A stretch of 64,000 nt of DNA from Rhodohalobacter sp. SW132 (GTDB taxonomy: Bacteria > Bacteroidota > Rhodothermia > Balneolales > Balneolaceae). Positions 17,719-27,065 of the stretch are shown piece by piece; position 1 is the first letter of the stretch; each line of letters starts with the position of its first letter. The stretch lies in assembly GCF_003390325.1 (NCBI RefSeq), contig NZ_QUOK01000001.1, forward strand, positions 124,001-188,000, given 5' to 3'. Below the pieces are notes generated by a model that saw only the letters and a list, made by a program, of their open reading frames with translations, did not search any database and was not told the DNA's origin. Position numbers and translations under genes: made by a program.

Positions 17719-20307
17719 ATGATGAAACGATATACAACTGCGTTAACCCTTCTTTTTCTTTTCATAATCCCACAACTCGCTATCAGCCAGGTCTCTCTCG
17801 ACTATTACCTGCCCGATGACATTACATATAATCCAGCGGTTCCCACACCCGAAGAGGTGATTGGCCACCAGGTTGGCGAATGGCACATCACACACGATAA
17901 GCTCGTTTTTTATATGCGCGCCGTTGCTGAAGCGTCCGACCGGGTTACATACCAGGAATTTGCATACACATACGAAGATCGGCCGCTGGTTATGCTGACG
18001 ATCACTTCTCCCGAAAACCACTCTTCCCTCGACCGGATAAAAGAGAATCATCACCGGCTGAAATCGCCTGCGGAATCGGGTGATCTGGATCTGAGCACAA
18101 TGCCCGTGATTATCAATCTTGGGTACAGCGTACACGGAAACGAGCCGAGTGGTTCAAACGCATCCCTGCTGATGGCCTACTACTATGCTGCTGCTCAGGG
18201 TGATGAGATCGACGAAATTCTTGAAAATTCAGTAATCCTGCTCGATCCGAGTCTGAATCCTGATGGCCTGCAGCGATTTTCAACATGGGCCAATCAGCAC
18301 AAAAGTATTCACGGAACCGTTACCGATCCATCGAGCCGCGAGTATGGTGAAGTGTGGCCCGGCGGAAGAACCAATCACTACTGGTTCGACCTGAACCGGG
18401 ACTGGATGCCTGTGCAGCATCCATCAAGCCGGGGACGCATTCAGCTTTTCCAGGAATGGATGCCGAATGTACTTACTGATTTTCATGAGATGGGAACCAA
18501 CGCCACCTACTTTTTCCAGCCGGGAGTACCGGAACGAACCCACCCGCTCACGCCGCAGCGGAACCAGGATCTGACGATGGCCATTGCAGAATATCATGCC
18601 GATGCACTGGATGACAGGCAAGAGCTCTATTACACTCGCGAACGATTTGATGATTTTTATTACGGCAAAGGTTCCACCTACCCCGATATTTTTGGGTCCG
18701 TTGGCATCCTGTTTGAACAGGCCAGCTCCAGGGGGCATGCGCAGGAGAGTATTCACGGCGTGATTGAGTTTCCATACACGATTCTCAACCAGGTCACCAC
18801 ATCGTTTTCAACGGTGAAAGCGTCCATCGAACTTCGTGAAGAGCTGCTCGATCATATGAGAACCTTCTACCGGGAGGCAGAAAATGAAGCGTCCGGTTCA
18901 TCAGTGAAGGGAATTGTTGTTGGTGATTCGTACGATCGCGCACGAACCTGGCACCTCGCTGATCTGCTCAGTTTCCATGATATCGAGATGTATACGCTGG
19001 CAGAAGATTTTGAAAATAATGGCACCTCATTCAGTGCGGGGGAGGCAATTGTGATTCCGATGGAGCAGACTCAGTTTAAATTCCTGGAAGGCATATTTGA
19101 ACAGCGAACCGAATTCCCTGACAGCCTTTTCTATGATGTTTCCACCTGGACACTTCCATACGCGTTCAACCTTCCGTTCGCTGAACTTTCACAGCGCCAG
19201 TTCAGCAGCTCGCTGATGGGCGACCGAATCGAATCCCCTGAATTTCCAGAAGGGCGTGTGATTGGCGGCAGAAGTCAGTATGCCTACCTGTTCGAATGGG
19301 ATGGATATTATGCGCCAAGAGCTCTTCATCGCTTGCAAAACGCCGGTGTAAAGACCAAAGTCTCCGGCACAACATTTCAATCCGTCACAACCGGAGGAGT
19401 TCGTGATTTTGATTACGGCACAATCCTGGTTCCGCTCGGCATACAGGACGTTGATGAAATGGAGATCTTTCGGATGATGCAGCAAGCTGCTCAGGAAGAC
19501 GGTTTGGATATCTACAGCGTTGGCCGCGGATTGAACCCGAGCGGAATTGACCTTGGCAGCCCCAGCTTCAGCATTCTGGAGAAACCGGAAACGGTTATTT
19601 TGGGAGGATCCGGTGTTCGCGGTAATGATGTCGGTGAAATCTGGCATCTGTTTGATCAGCGTTTTCACATGCCGATTACAATTCTTGAGAAAGACCGTGT
19701 CGGTCGATCGGATCTAAGCCGCTATAACACGATGATACTCGTGCAAGGAAACTACAACGATCTTTCATCCAACGATGTAGATGAAATCAAGCGGTGGGTT
19801 CGCAGGGGCGGCACGCTGATTCTCAACAAATCGGCTGTAAACTGGGGCGTTCGGGAAGGACTTGCAAATGTTGAATTCGTAGAGCGGCCGTCCGACGACT
19901 CTGAAAAAAGACCCTATGCCGAACTGAGTGATGCACGCGGAGCACAGGTCATCGGCGGCTCGATATTTCACGGTGAGCTGGATCTCACCCACCCGCTGGC
20001 CTATGGCTATAACCGTGAGGACATCACCGTTTTCAGAAACTCCAATACGTTCATGAAACCTGCAGAGAATCCATACGCAACACCGCTCCGGTATACGTCG
20101 GATCCACTCGCAAGCGGCTACATATCAGATGAAAATCTCGAACTCATCGGCGATACCGCATCCATTATTGTTAGCAGTTACGGAAGAGGACGCGTGATCA
20201 GTATGATTGATAACCCGGCATTCCGGGCGTTCTGGTTCGGTACAAATAAACTGCTGATGAACGCCGTATTTTTCGGGGATACCATCAGCGGAGCCGCATC
20301 AAACTAA
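17719..20307 (+). CDS. Secreted M14 family zinc carboxypeptidase with C-terminal amidotransferase-like domain
   Basis: 862 residues with a signal peptide (cleavage near 'LAISQ'). The metallocarboxypeptidase domain has the zinc ligands H139 and E142 ('SVHGNEPSG') and H256 ('TDFHEMGTN'). Substrate-binding 'NRDWMPVQHP' lies near 223, and the general-base E333 is in 'LFEQASS'. The C-terminal 300 residues contain a class-I-glutamine-amidotransferase-like fold ('EIKRWVRRGGTLIL'), as in many large Bacteroidota M14 proteins. It should trim C-terminal residues from peptides in the periplasm. A second ATG one codon downstream is equally possible as start. Confidence 0.93.
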   Translation: MMKRYTTALTLLFLFIIPQLAISQVSLDYYLPDDITYNPAVPTPEEVIGHQVGEWHITHDKLVFYMRAVAEASDRVTYQEFAYTYEDRPLVMLTITSPENHSSLDRIKENHHRLKSPAESGDLDLSTMPVIINLGYSVHGNEPSGSNASLLMAYYYAAAQGDEIDEILENSVILLDPSLNPDGLQRFSTWANQHKSIHGTVTDPSSREYGEVWPGGRTNHYWFDLNRDWMPVQHPSSRGRIQLFQEWMPNVLTDFHEMGTNATYFFQPGVPERTHPLTPQRNQDLTMAIAEYHADALDDRQELYYTRERFDDFYYGKGSTYPDIFGSVGILFEQASSRGHAQESIHGVIEFPYTILNQVTTSFSTVKASIELREELLDHMRTFYREAENEASGSSVKGIVVGDSYDRARTWHLADLLSFHDIEMYTLAEDFENNGTSFSAGEAIVIPMEQTQFKFLEGIFEQRTEFPDSLFYDVSTWTLPYAFNLPFAELSQRQFSSSLMGDRIESPEFPEGRVIGGRSQYAYLFEWDGYYAPRALHRLQNAGVKTKVSGTTFQSVTTGGVRDFDYGTILVPLGIQDVDEMEIFRMMQQAAQEDGLDIYSVGRGLNPSGIDLGSPSFSILEKPETVILGGSGVRGNDVGEIWHLFDQRFHMPITILEKDRVGRSDLSRYNTMILVQGNYNDLSSNDVDEIKRWVRRGGTLILNKSAVNWGVREGLANVEFVERPSDDSEKRPYAELSDARGAQVIGGSIFHGELDLTHPLAYGYNREDITVFRNSNTFMKPAENPYATPLRYTSDPLASGYISDENLELIGDTASIIVSSYGRGRVISMIDNPAFRAFWFGTNKLLMNAVFFGDTISGAASN

Positions 20308-20408
20308 CAAACCATTTGTAAAATGAATCTAAATCTTCAAAGGTCCGCATCTCAGTGGATCTTTGAAACTTCAGTTCGATTTATAGATAATTTCATTTAT
20401 TCGGTATT

Positions 20409-20780
20409 AAGTCTCCCCTAACAAGGGGAGATACAGAGGGGTGTCCATCGGTTTTTCCACAATCAGATGAACATCCTCCTCAATCTCGTCTCGAAAGTCG
20501 GGACTGGAAATACACCAGCTGATGCGGGAAAAAAGAGGAGCCCTGTTTTAAAGGCTGTGAGAAAATAAATCAACAAGTAAAAAAACTCCTTTTATTTGGC
20601 CACGAAGGTCACGATGACACGAAGAATCACGAAGTCTAGTAATTTGATTTTGTTATACTTCGTGTACCCTCGTGGCTTTGCGTCTTTCCCTGAGGACCCC
20701 TTGCGGGGCGTGGTAAAAATAAATGGCCGATATCTTTGATTAAGTATTTCCTCACACACTCTCTAAGGGGGGCTTTTAAA
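20409..20780 (+). repeat. Family B repeat interrupted by a Family A element (copy 3)
   Basis: The gap 20308-21004 is mostly repeat. The left part ('tctcccctaacaaggggaga', then 'gaggggtgtcc') is Family B. At about 20553-20757 a Family A element nearly identical in layout to that at 11.4 kb begins 'ggctgtgagaaaata' and ends 'tatttcctcacac'. This copy has an extra 22-base insert with a 'ccccttgcgggg' hairpin. The B right end ('aaggggggctttt') follows. Then comes 'taagaatcgaactcaggttt', a short tract also seen near 62.3 kb and, reversed, near 49.1 kb. Confidence 0.75.
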
Positions 20781-21004
20781 GATCATTATTTAAGAATCGA
20801 ACTCAGGTTTGAAAGATTTTGATAATTGGTGGGAAAATCCGTCTAATTACTGACTCATTTGGTTCGTAAGAATCTAATCCAAAAAGGCTAAAAACTATTG
20901 TGCCGAACGACAGTTTAGAACAGGCAATTTCCCTGTCAAAAGGCAAATCAAGGAGTTACAAGGTGATAGCTAAATCACTGTAAATTTGACATTTACCGGA
21001 TATT

Positions 21005-21343
21005 GTGAATATTAAGGAAGGATCAGTACATACTCTCCCGTTGATTCCCTGGGAAATGTTAACGGATGGACAAGTACATATAGGTTTCAGAGAACCGGAT
21101 CAGCTTGCCGGCAGGGATGATAATGGAAACGTTACTGTTTCCGATGAAACCGTATTATGTGGAAAAGTCAGACTCCGGGATATGGGTGTTCAAATCTTAC
21201 ATGAATTCAGGCTGAGTCCATCTATAACGGCTGAAATACCGGCAGATCCGGATTTTATCGCTGAATTGAGGAATTTTGCACTGATAGATTACCTGGAACC
21301 TGTTACCACCGGAGAGTATTATACGACTCCCCTTTTTTATTAA
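21005..21343 (+). pseudogene. Possible remnant of a subtilisin-type protease N-terminus
   Basis: A 112-residue frame from a GTG, closed by stops on both sides. Its last 60 residues ('GVQILHEFRLSPSITAEIPA', then 'FALIDYLEPVTTGEYY') have the spacing of the prodomain that precedes S8 catalytic domains, but no catalytic domain follows. There is no signal peptide and no convincing ribosome site. It could equally be a small hypothetical gene. The family guess is from pattern only. Confidence 0.3.
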
Positions 21344-21344
21344 A

Positions 21345-21367
21345 GTCAGGGAATTCAGACCCCTGAC
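21345..21367. terminator. Stem-loop between convergent frames
   Basis: GTCAGGG (21345-21351) pairs with CCCTGAC (21361-21367) around a 9-base loop, 21 bases from the stop of the large T9SS gene. There is no strong T-run, so its role in stopping transcription is a guess. Confidence 0.35.
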
Positions 21368-21388
21368 CACAAGTTATCCGGTTGCTCC

Positions 21389-24300
21389 CTATTTTATCAG
21401 CATCATCTGCCTTGCCAGGGTCTGTGAGTCTGTTTGAAGCCGATAGAAATACACTCCGCTTGACAGACCGGATGCATCAAAACGAACGGTATGTCTGCCC
21501 GAACTTTTCCCTTCATTTACCAGTACCGCCACCCGCTGCCCCAGCATATTGTATATATCAAGTCTAACGTTCGATTGTTCCGGTAATGAGAAACGAATCT
21601 GGGTAGTTGGATTAAATGGATTCGGGTAGTTTTGATCCAGCTCCAGATCTGTAACAAGTTCAGACGGTTCATCGGGATGAACGGAAACCGGGGTTTCAGA
21701 CTCTCCCTCCGGGCCTGTATACTTTAGAAGTGTGCCATTGTTTGCCACTGCCCAGCCGCTCTGTGCACTTGTGAAATGGGCGTCCATAATAGATCTCTCC
21801 GTTGGCACGGGCACACGAGCCCAGGTTAGCCCGCCGTCGGTTGAAAACATGGTCAGCGCAACCTGGCTCGATCGGCCGCCGACCGCCCAAACCGTGTCCC
21901 GGTCAATGGCAAAAACAGTTTCGAGATCGGGGGTTCTGAAGCTAATATCTTCAGCCAAATGCTGGGTTGACCAGGTAGTCCCGCCGTCATCGGTAAAAAG
22001 GATGATCTCATCTTCGCCAGCCGCCCAGGCCGTTTGTGCATCATGAACAGCCAATCCCTCAAGATCGTGATCTGTACCGGAATTTTGCTCCTGCCAGGTA
22101 TCACCTCCGTCCGTAGTCCGAATAATCGTGCCTTCGTCTCCTACTGCCCAGCCGGTCTGATTGTCGGCAAAACGGATTTCGTTGAGCGACTCATCGGTTC
22201 CTGAACCGAGCTCCTCCCAGGTTTCTCCGCCATCACCGGTTCGCCTGATTTCTCCGCTGTTTCCCGCAAGCCAGCCGGTATCGGGTCCATGAAACCATGC
22301 AGAGTTGATCGAGTGATCCGTTCCGTCTGCGATCCGGTCCCAGGTATCACCACCATCTTCCGTGCGAAAAATCCCCTCATATCTGCTGATGATCCATCCG
22401 GTCTGATCATCCGAAAAGTAGATATCCTGATAATATCGCTGCCATTCATATTGCGGGTCTTCGTCAGCCGGCACCACCTCGTCAAATGACTCGCCGCCAT
22501 CCGTAGTCCGGAAGATTTGAGAATAGCCCAGAATCCATCCGACCTGCGGCGAGTTGAAGTGTGTTTTGAAAAAATTGCCTTCAATAACGTCGCTTTCCAC
22601 CAGCGTCCACGTTCCGTGTACCGGGTTATCCATGGTTCGGAATGACCAAACCGGGCTTTGGGAATCGGAAATTTCGTTTGATTTGGTAACCATCCAGTAA
22701 TATTCGGTGTACCAATCCAGCGGCCCGCTGTAGTAGGTTGAGTCGAGAGCGGCAACTGGTGCGCCCTGATAGATAATCTCATCGGCACCTAATTCGGGAT
22801 GGGTGCCAAAATAGACGGTAATCTCGTCAGCGTTTTCATCTCCGGACCATTGTAGTGTAGTATTTACGTCTACATCCACCGTATCGGGCGCAGGTTCCGG
22901 ATTCGTAGCTGTAAAAAGGCTGTTGATGGTCACGTCCAGCTCCAGAAGGAACGGCTCGCTGGCATCATTTGTGGTAACTTCGACCTCAACTCGATAGGTT
23001 CCGGTTGTATTCGAACCGCCCTCAAGTTGAAGCGGTATCACGCCCGCCGTTGCCGGTTCTACCGACCCGTTTCCCAAATCCGGTACCACCAATCCATCGG
23101 GCAGGCCAAATCCGTGCTCATCAGTGTAAGAGACGGTCACATCCCAGGTCAGATCGGCATCACCGATATTGGCTACATAAAGATAAATCGTCTCCTCTTC
23201 TCCGCTGCGCGTGAATGCATTTGCCGTTGAAAGCTGTGCCATGGCGACCGGTGCCGGATCGGAATCAACAATCGTCGTCCGGGCCAGCCGCTGGCTGAAC
23301 GATCCGCCAACCCAAAGATCATCCCCTTGTCTGGCAAATGCACGAGGGTTGCCGTTGAGTCCGTCCCCGACCTGATGAGCCTGACCGGTACCGATATCCA
23401 ACCGGATTCCCCTGTCTTCATCACTTGTTTGATTGGCATAATAGATAGTGTTGCCGGATTTATAGATATCCCGGATCCTGTTGCCGGGCGGTTTCACCGC
23501 TTCGGGCGGATAAAACCAAGTATCCGTTTCGGGATGAACAATCATCAAGGTGCGGGGAGAATCCCGCTGGATTAGTTGACCATCCTCATCCCATTGCCGG
23601 AAATTCAAAAAACCACCGGCGATATACAGAAATTCTCCGTCACGCATCATCGTTTCGTTAGAGCTATTAGCTGAATTCCCCCGCAGACGACCGTTTAACT
23701 GGCTCACTGCACCAGTCTCCAGGTTTTTTCGAAACAGGGTACCCGTTTCATTATCATTAACATTGTAGATATTAGCTGTGATATAGAGATGTTCATCGTC
23801 GCTTTCAAGGGAGATGAAATTTCGGTCCCGCAGCGCCCACTCCTCCGGAAAATCGATAGACGCCGACTCCCCGCTGGTGAGATCAAGCTGCATCAGGTTA
23901 AGCTGATGATCCGCCCGGTCGGGGATGGTGGAGAAGTAACCGGCAATATAGAGCTGGCCGTTTTTGATATGCAGGTCGTTGACCATCGGATTCCACATAG
24001 CGGTACCCCCGGTGAGGTTCTGCACCTCTTGCCATTGTGTACCGTCCCAGCGGATGAGGCTGCGTGTCGCCTCCGTCAGTCCGTCCTCGTTGATGCCATA
24101 AATGAAATTACCGCCGAAATAGATGTCACCGGTGTCCGGATCTTCAATAATTGTATGAATCTGCGCGCCGGGAGTGCCCACACCCGATCGGGAGATACCA
24201 CCCTGCAGCGGAACAAAATCGCGGGCTTCCGGATCGTAGGCAATGGCCAGTGAGGCATCATACGTTTTCGATCCCGCGTATGCCCGCCTAAAATTGCCTC

Positions 24301-25786
24301 CAACACCCAAATAGAGCAGCCCGTCCGCCATAGCCAGGGCGGTGACCCCGCCGCCATCAATACCAAAACCGAGTTGGTGAAAGGTTTCGCCATCAAAGCG
24401 GGTAATGTTTTCCATATCCAGCAGTGTTCCGGTTGTAGTGCCGCGGTGAAAGGCATTGAATTCGCCGGCTATGAAGATATCGTCGCCCATTTTTAACCCA
24501 ACCCGTGTCGGGCGTGAACCCGGTACAGTCCTTGCCGATCTGTGCCATGCTCCGTTACCCAGAATACTGTACCCTTCGCTGTCCAGCTCATATTCCATGT
24601 TGGTATCGTTAAAGACAGCTACTCCGCCTACCGTAAAACTGCCCTGGTTCTGAGTACCCAGCGTTACGACATTTCCAAATATATAGATGTGCTCCCCGTC
24701 AATAAACATATGTCTCAGGGTGGCACGTCCCTGGCTGTTTAAGGGATTTTTGCGAGTACTTAACGAGGTGGTTTCGAAGCCGTGCCAGGACCCGTTTTCA
24801 CGGTATGCGAAACTGGTGGCATGTGTGGCGTTGTTTTGGTCGATATCGGCCATGTCCATCAGCTCTTCTTCAATAAGATGATCGAAACTGCCGCCAATAT
24901 AGAGCCGGCCTGAATCAGGATGACGAGTGATCGTTTGAACAAACCCGGTTGATACATTTTCTACCGCTCCGGCTCTCCGCCATGTACCGCCGCCGACCAT
25001 ATGCCAGTTGCCGCCTGACCAGCGCACGATTCCGCCTACCGGTGTATCGCGATATCCATCAAAGGATTCATAATCACTATCATAAATCCGGGCATTCCGG
25101 AAACCGCCTCCTACGTACAGACTGTTGGAAACCTCATCGTAATAAATCGCACTAACACATCCGCCCCACAGACCGGTATATTCATAATCCTCTGAACCCA
25201 CCGTGAAAGGAACCCATTCGTTTCCAGTCCAGGCCGAAATTCCATTGAACGATTCGCCACCCGACTGAGAAAAACATCCGCCGGCGTAGAGTGTGCCGCT
25301 GTTGTTCATTTCAAGTGTGGTAACACCTCCTAACGTAAATCCCGCACCCATTGTGCTCCATTGACCGCTGCTGGTATTATATTGCGCAATTCCAAGGGCA
25401 CTGAAAGCTGAACCATCTGCCGGGTTGATTTCGGTAAAGGATCCGCCTACATATAAGACATCCTCATGCGTATACAAGGCAGCAACGGTACCATTCAGAT
25501 CTCCGATATTCTGCCACTCCTCTCCGGTCCAGAGTGCAATATTCCCGGCTTCCAGGGCTCCCGCATGATCAAAATTTCCGCCTACATACAGCTCTCCGTC
25601 CGGGCCTTCTGCCAGATCATTAATCTGGCCATCGGTTCCGAAACCAAAATCTCCTGTCCAGCCTGTATCCTCTGTTAATGGATTTCCATGCTGAATGAAC
25701 TGTGCCTCAGCAACAGGCAAACCCGCCGCAATAAGCATTAATAAAGAAAAGAATAGTGCCGGTATGATAGCTTTTGTTTGATCCAT
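21389..25786 (-). CDS. Large secreted propeller/Ycf48-repeat protein with T9SS sorting domain
   Basis: 1465 residues with a signal peptide ('LIAAGLPVAEAQF'). Residues about 30-850 contain repeated propeller-like blades with 'LYVGGNF', 'LYVGGSF' and 'LYAGGCF'. An Ig/Fn3-like pair (about 860-1080) follows, with 'TLQWSGDENADEI'. Residues about 1085-1360 carry Ycf48/BNR-type repeats ('FRTTDGGESFDEV', 'IRRTGDGGETWEEL'). The C-terminus is a T9SS type A sorting domain ('LDQNYPNPFNPTTQIRFSLP'). No catalytic motif is visible. It is probably a surface or released binding protein. The ATG at 25786 opens the signal peptide. Confidence 0.9.
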   Translation of the reverse strand: MDQTKAIIPALFFSLLMLIAAGLPVAEAQFIQHGNPLTEDTGWTGDFGFGTDGQINDLAEGPDGELYVGGNFDHAGALEAGNIALWTGEEWQNIGDLNGTVAALYTHEDVLYVGGSFTEINPADGSAFSALGIAQYNTSSGQWSTMGAGFTLGGVTTLEMNNSGTLYAGGCFSQSGGESFNGISAWTGNEWVPFTVGSEDYEYTGLWGGCVSAIYYDEVSNSLYVGGGFRNARIYDSDYESFDGYRDTPVGGIVRWSGGNWHMVGGGTWRRAGAVENVSTGFVQTITRHPDSGRLYIGGSFDHLIEEELMDMADIDQNNATHATSFAYRENGSWHGFETTSLSTRKNPLNSQGRATLRHMFIDGEHIYIFGNVVTLGTQNQGSFTVGGVAVFNDTNMEYELDSEGYSILGNGAWHRSARTVPGSRPTRVGLKMGDDIFIAGEFNAFHRGTTTGTLLDMENITRFDGETFHQLGFGIDGGGVTALAMADGLLYLGVGGNFRRAYAGSKTYDASLAIAYDPEARDFVPLQGGISRSGVGTPGAQIHTIIEDPDTGDIYFGGNFIYGINEDGLTEATRSLIRWDGTQWQEVQNLTGGTAMWNPMVNDLHIKNGQLYIAGYFSTIPDRADHQLNLMQLDLTSGESASIDFPEEWALRDRNFISLESDDEHLYITANIYNVNDNETGTLFRKNLETGAVSQLNGRLRGNSANSSNETMMRDGEFLYIAGGFLNFRQWDEDGQLIQRDSPRTLMIVHPETDTWFYPPEAVKPPGNRIRDIYKSGNTIYYANQTSDEDRGIRLDIGTGQAHQVGDGLNGNPRAFARQGDDLWVGGSFSQRLARTTIVDSDPAPVAMAQLSTANAFTRSGEEETIYLYVANIGDADLTWDVTVSYTDEHGFGLPDGLVVPDLGNGSVEPATAGVIPLQLEGGSNTTGTYRVEVEVTTNDASEPFLLELDVTINSLFTATNPEPAPDTVDVDVNTTLQWSGDENADEITVYFGTHPELGADEIIYQGAPVAALDSTYYSGPLDWYTEYYWMVTKSNEISDSQSPVWSFRTMDNPVHGTWTLVESDVIEGNFFKTHFNSPQVGWILGYSQIFRTTDGGESFDEVVPADEDPQYEWQRYYQDIYFSDDQTGWIISRYEGIFRTEDGGDTWDRIADGTDHSINSAWFHGPDTGWLAGNSGEIRRTGDGGETWEELGSGTDESLNEIRFADNQTGWAVGDEGTIIRTTDGGDTWQEQNSGTDHDLEGLAVHDAQTAWAAGEDEIILFTDDGGTTWSTQHLAEDISFRTPDLETVFAIDRDTVWAVGGRSSQVALTMFSTDGGLTWARVPVPTERSIMDAHFTSAQSGWAVANNGTLLKYTGPEGESETPVSVHPDEPSELVTDLELDQNYPNPFNPTTQIRFSLPEQSNVRLDIYNMLGQRVAVLVNEGKSSGRHTVRFDASGLSSGVYFYRLQTDSQTLARQMMLIK

Positions 25787-25993
25787 TTATAAAGAGATTG
25801 ATGAATGCCAATTCGTGTTAATTTCACAAAATCTCTCAGCTACCAACAGTCAAGCTTTACATAAAGATTGAGACTTTAAGAATAGAAAGCGCAGGAAATA
25901 CGTATGAACTGTCAAAAAACTCTGAAGTTTAATAAATGACCGTGGTGAGAAGATTGGAGATCAGATCCAATTACGTTTAACTAAAAAACTGAG

Positions 25994-26026
25994 TTCGGGG
26001 ATAATGTCGTTGCGGGAATCCCCGAA
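25994..26026. other. Stem-loop in the 340-base gap upstream of the large T9SS gene
   Basis: TTCGGGGAT (25994-26002) pairs with ATCCCCGAA (26018-26026), a perfect 9-bp stem with a 15-base loop. It lies between two minus-strand genes and could be a terminator for the reductase gene or a regulatory fold. There is no T-run. Nothing else is recognised in 25787-26126. Confidence 0.45.
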
Positions 26027-26126
26027 TCTGTACCTGAATGAATAGAAATGCCAAATTTTGTTACGGGCTTTCCTGCTTTATAACGAGCTGGTGTTTATTT
26101 ATAAGTTATAGGGTAGATTAGCAATA

Positions 26127-26723
26127 TTAAGCTCCAAGAGTACCTGTCTCCACTTCCCCGGCTCGCTTGTAATTGGAAATAATAACCCCGTATGGTGTAA
26201 TCGTACTTTTTGTTAATGTAAATGCTGCCGGAATTGGGCCATCATCAAACAACTTTTTACCTTTACCAAGAGTCAGCGGGTGTATGATAAGCCAGAGTTC
26301 GTCTACTAAATCATTCTTTAGGAGCTGTTGAACGAGTTTGCCGCTGCCCCAAACCTGAAGATCAGGACCTTCTGAATTTTTGAGCTTTTTGATACCGGCT
26401 ATGTTTTTGAGGAAAACTGTGTTCTTCCAGTCTGACTTTTCTCTGGTCCTGGACATGACGAATTTGGTGCCATCATTGATGCCCGGCCAATTATCTTCAT
26501 GTTCAGGCCAATAGCCTTCCCAAATTTCAAATGTTTTTCTGCCCAGGAGATATTCTGCAGGGTTCATCAGTTCTTCCATAATCTTATTACCGACTTCGTC
26601 AGAATTAGGTGCAGCCCAGCCGCCAAATTTGAAGCCGCCTGATGTATCTTCTTCAGGTCCGCCGGGAGCCTGCATCACTCCATCCAATGTGATCATTGAT
26701 ATGACGATTATTTTTCTCTTCAT
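26127..26723 (-). CDS. Dihydrofolate reductase-like (RibD C-terminal) protein
   Basis: 198 residues of the DHFR/RibD-C superfamily: 'ISMITLDGVMQAPGGPEED' at the N-terminus, 'YLLGRKTFEIWEGYW' near 58 and 'WGSGKLVQQLLKNDLVDELWL' spread over 125-145. 'PLTLGKGKKLFDDG' lies near 148. Such proteins are NADPH-binding reductases of unknown substrate, usually single genes. No signal peptide is needed, although the first residues are hydrophobic. The length is standard. Confidence 0.92.
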   Translation of the reverse strand: MKRKIIVISMITLDGVMQAPGGPEEDTSGGFKFGGWAAPNSDEVGNKIMEELMNPAEYLLGRKTFEIWEGYWPEHEDNWPGINDGTKFVMSRTREKSDWKNTVFLKNIAGIKKLKNSEGPDLQVWGSGKLVQQLLKNDLVDELWLIIHPLTLGKGKKLFDDGPIPAAFTLTKSTITPYGVIISNYKRAGEVETGTLGA

Positions 26724-27065
26724 TTATTCACCTTTTAGGTTTAATACTCTATCCTGAGACCTGTAATATATCGACTGGATAGGCCAATTCTACGGTGGAA
26801 ATGCGACACTATCACAGGGCAATTACGACATAAAAATTTATGTTTGAGTATAATTTTAAGTCTGATAACTGTTTGGTGCTTAACCGGGGTGGTAAAGTTT
26901 TAAATGTAAACAGCTAAACGTAATCGCGTCCGGTTGATTTACATTGTCAGCGCTGAAAAATAGCTGACTTGCTGTTCTTTAGCCGGTTTTGTGAGAATAC
27001 AAGAGCATATGAAGTGGGTTGAAGAGTTCCTGAAAAGAAAATGAGGCCACTGATTCTGCGTCTGC
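26724..27065. other. Intergenic stretch without a recognised gene
   Basis: 342 bases. An 8-bp inverted repeat, AATGTAAA (26903-26910) and TTTACATT (26938-26945), encloses a 27-base spacer. It lies downstream of the broken propeller gene. I looked for a second attC site here and found no convincing one. Confidence 0.4.

Noticed and set aside
26724-27065. Second attC site after the propeller gene
   Set aside because: Only an 8-bp inverted repeat is present; there is no R''/L''/L'/R' order and no G|TTRRRY-like end.
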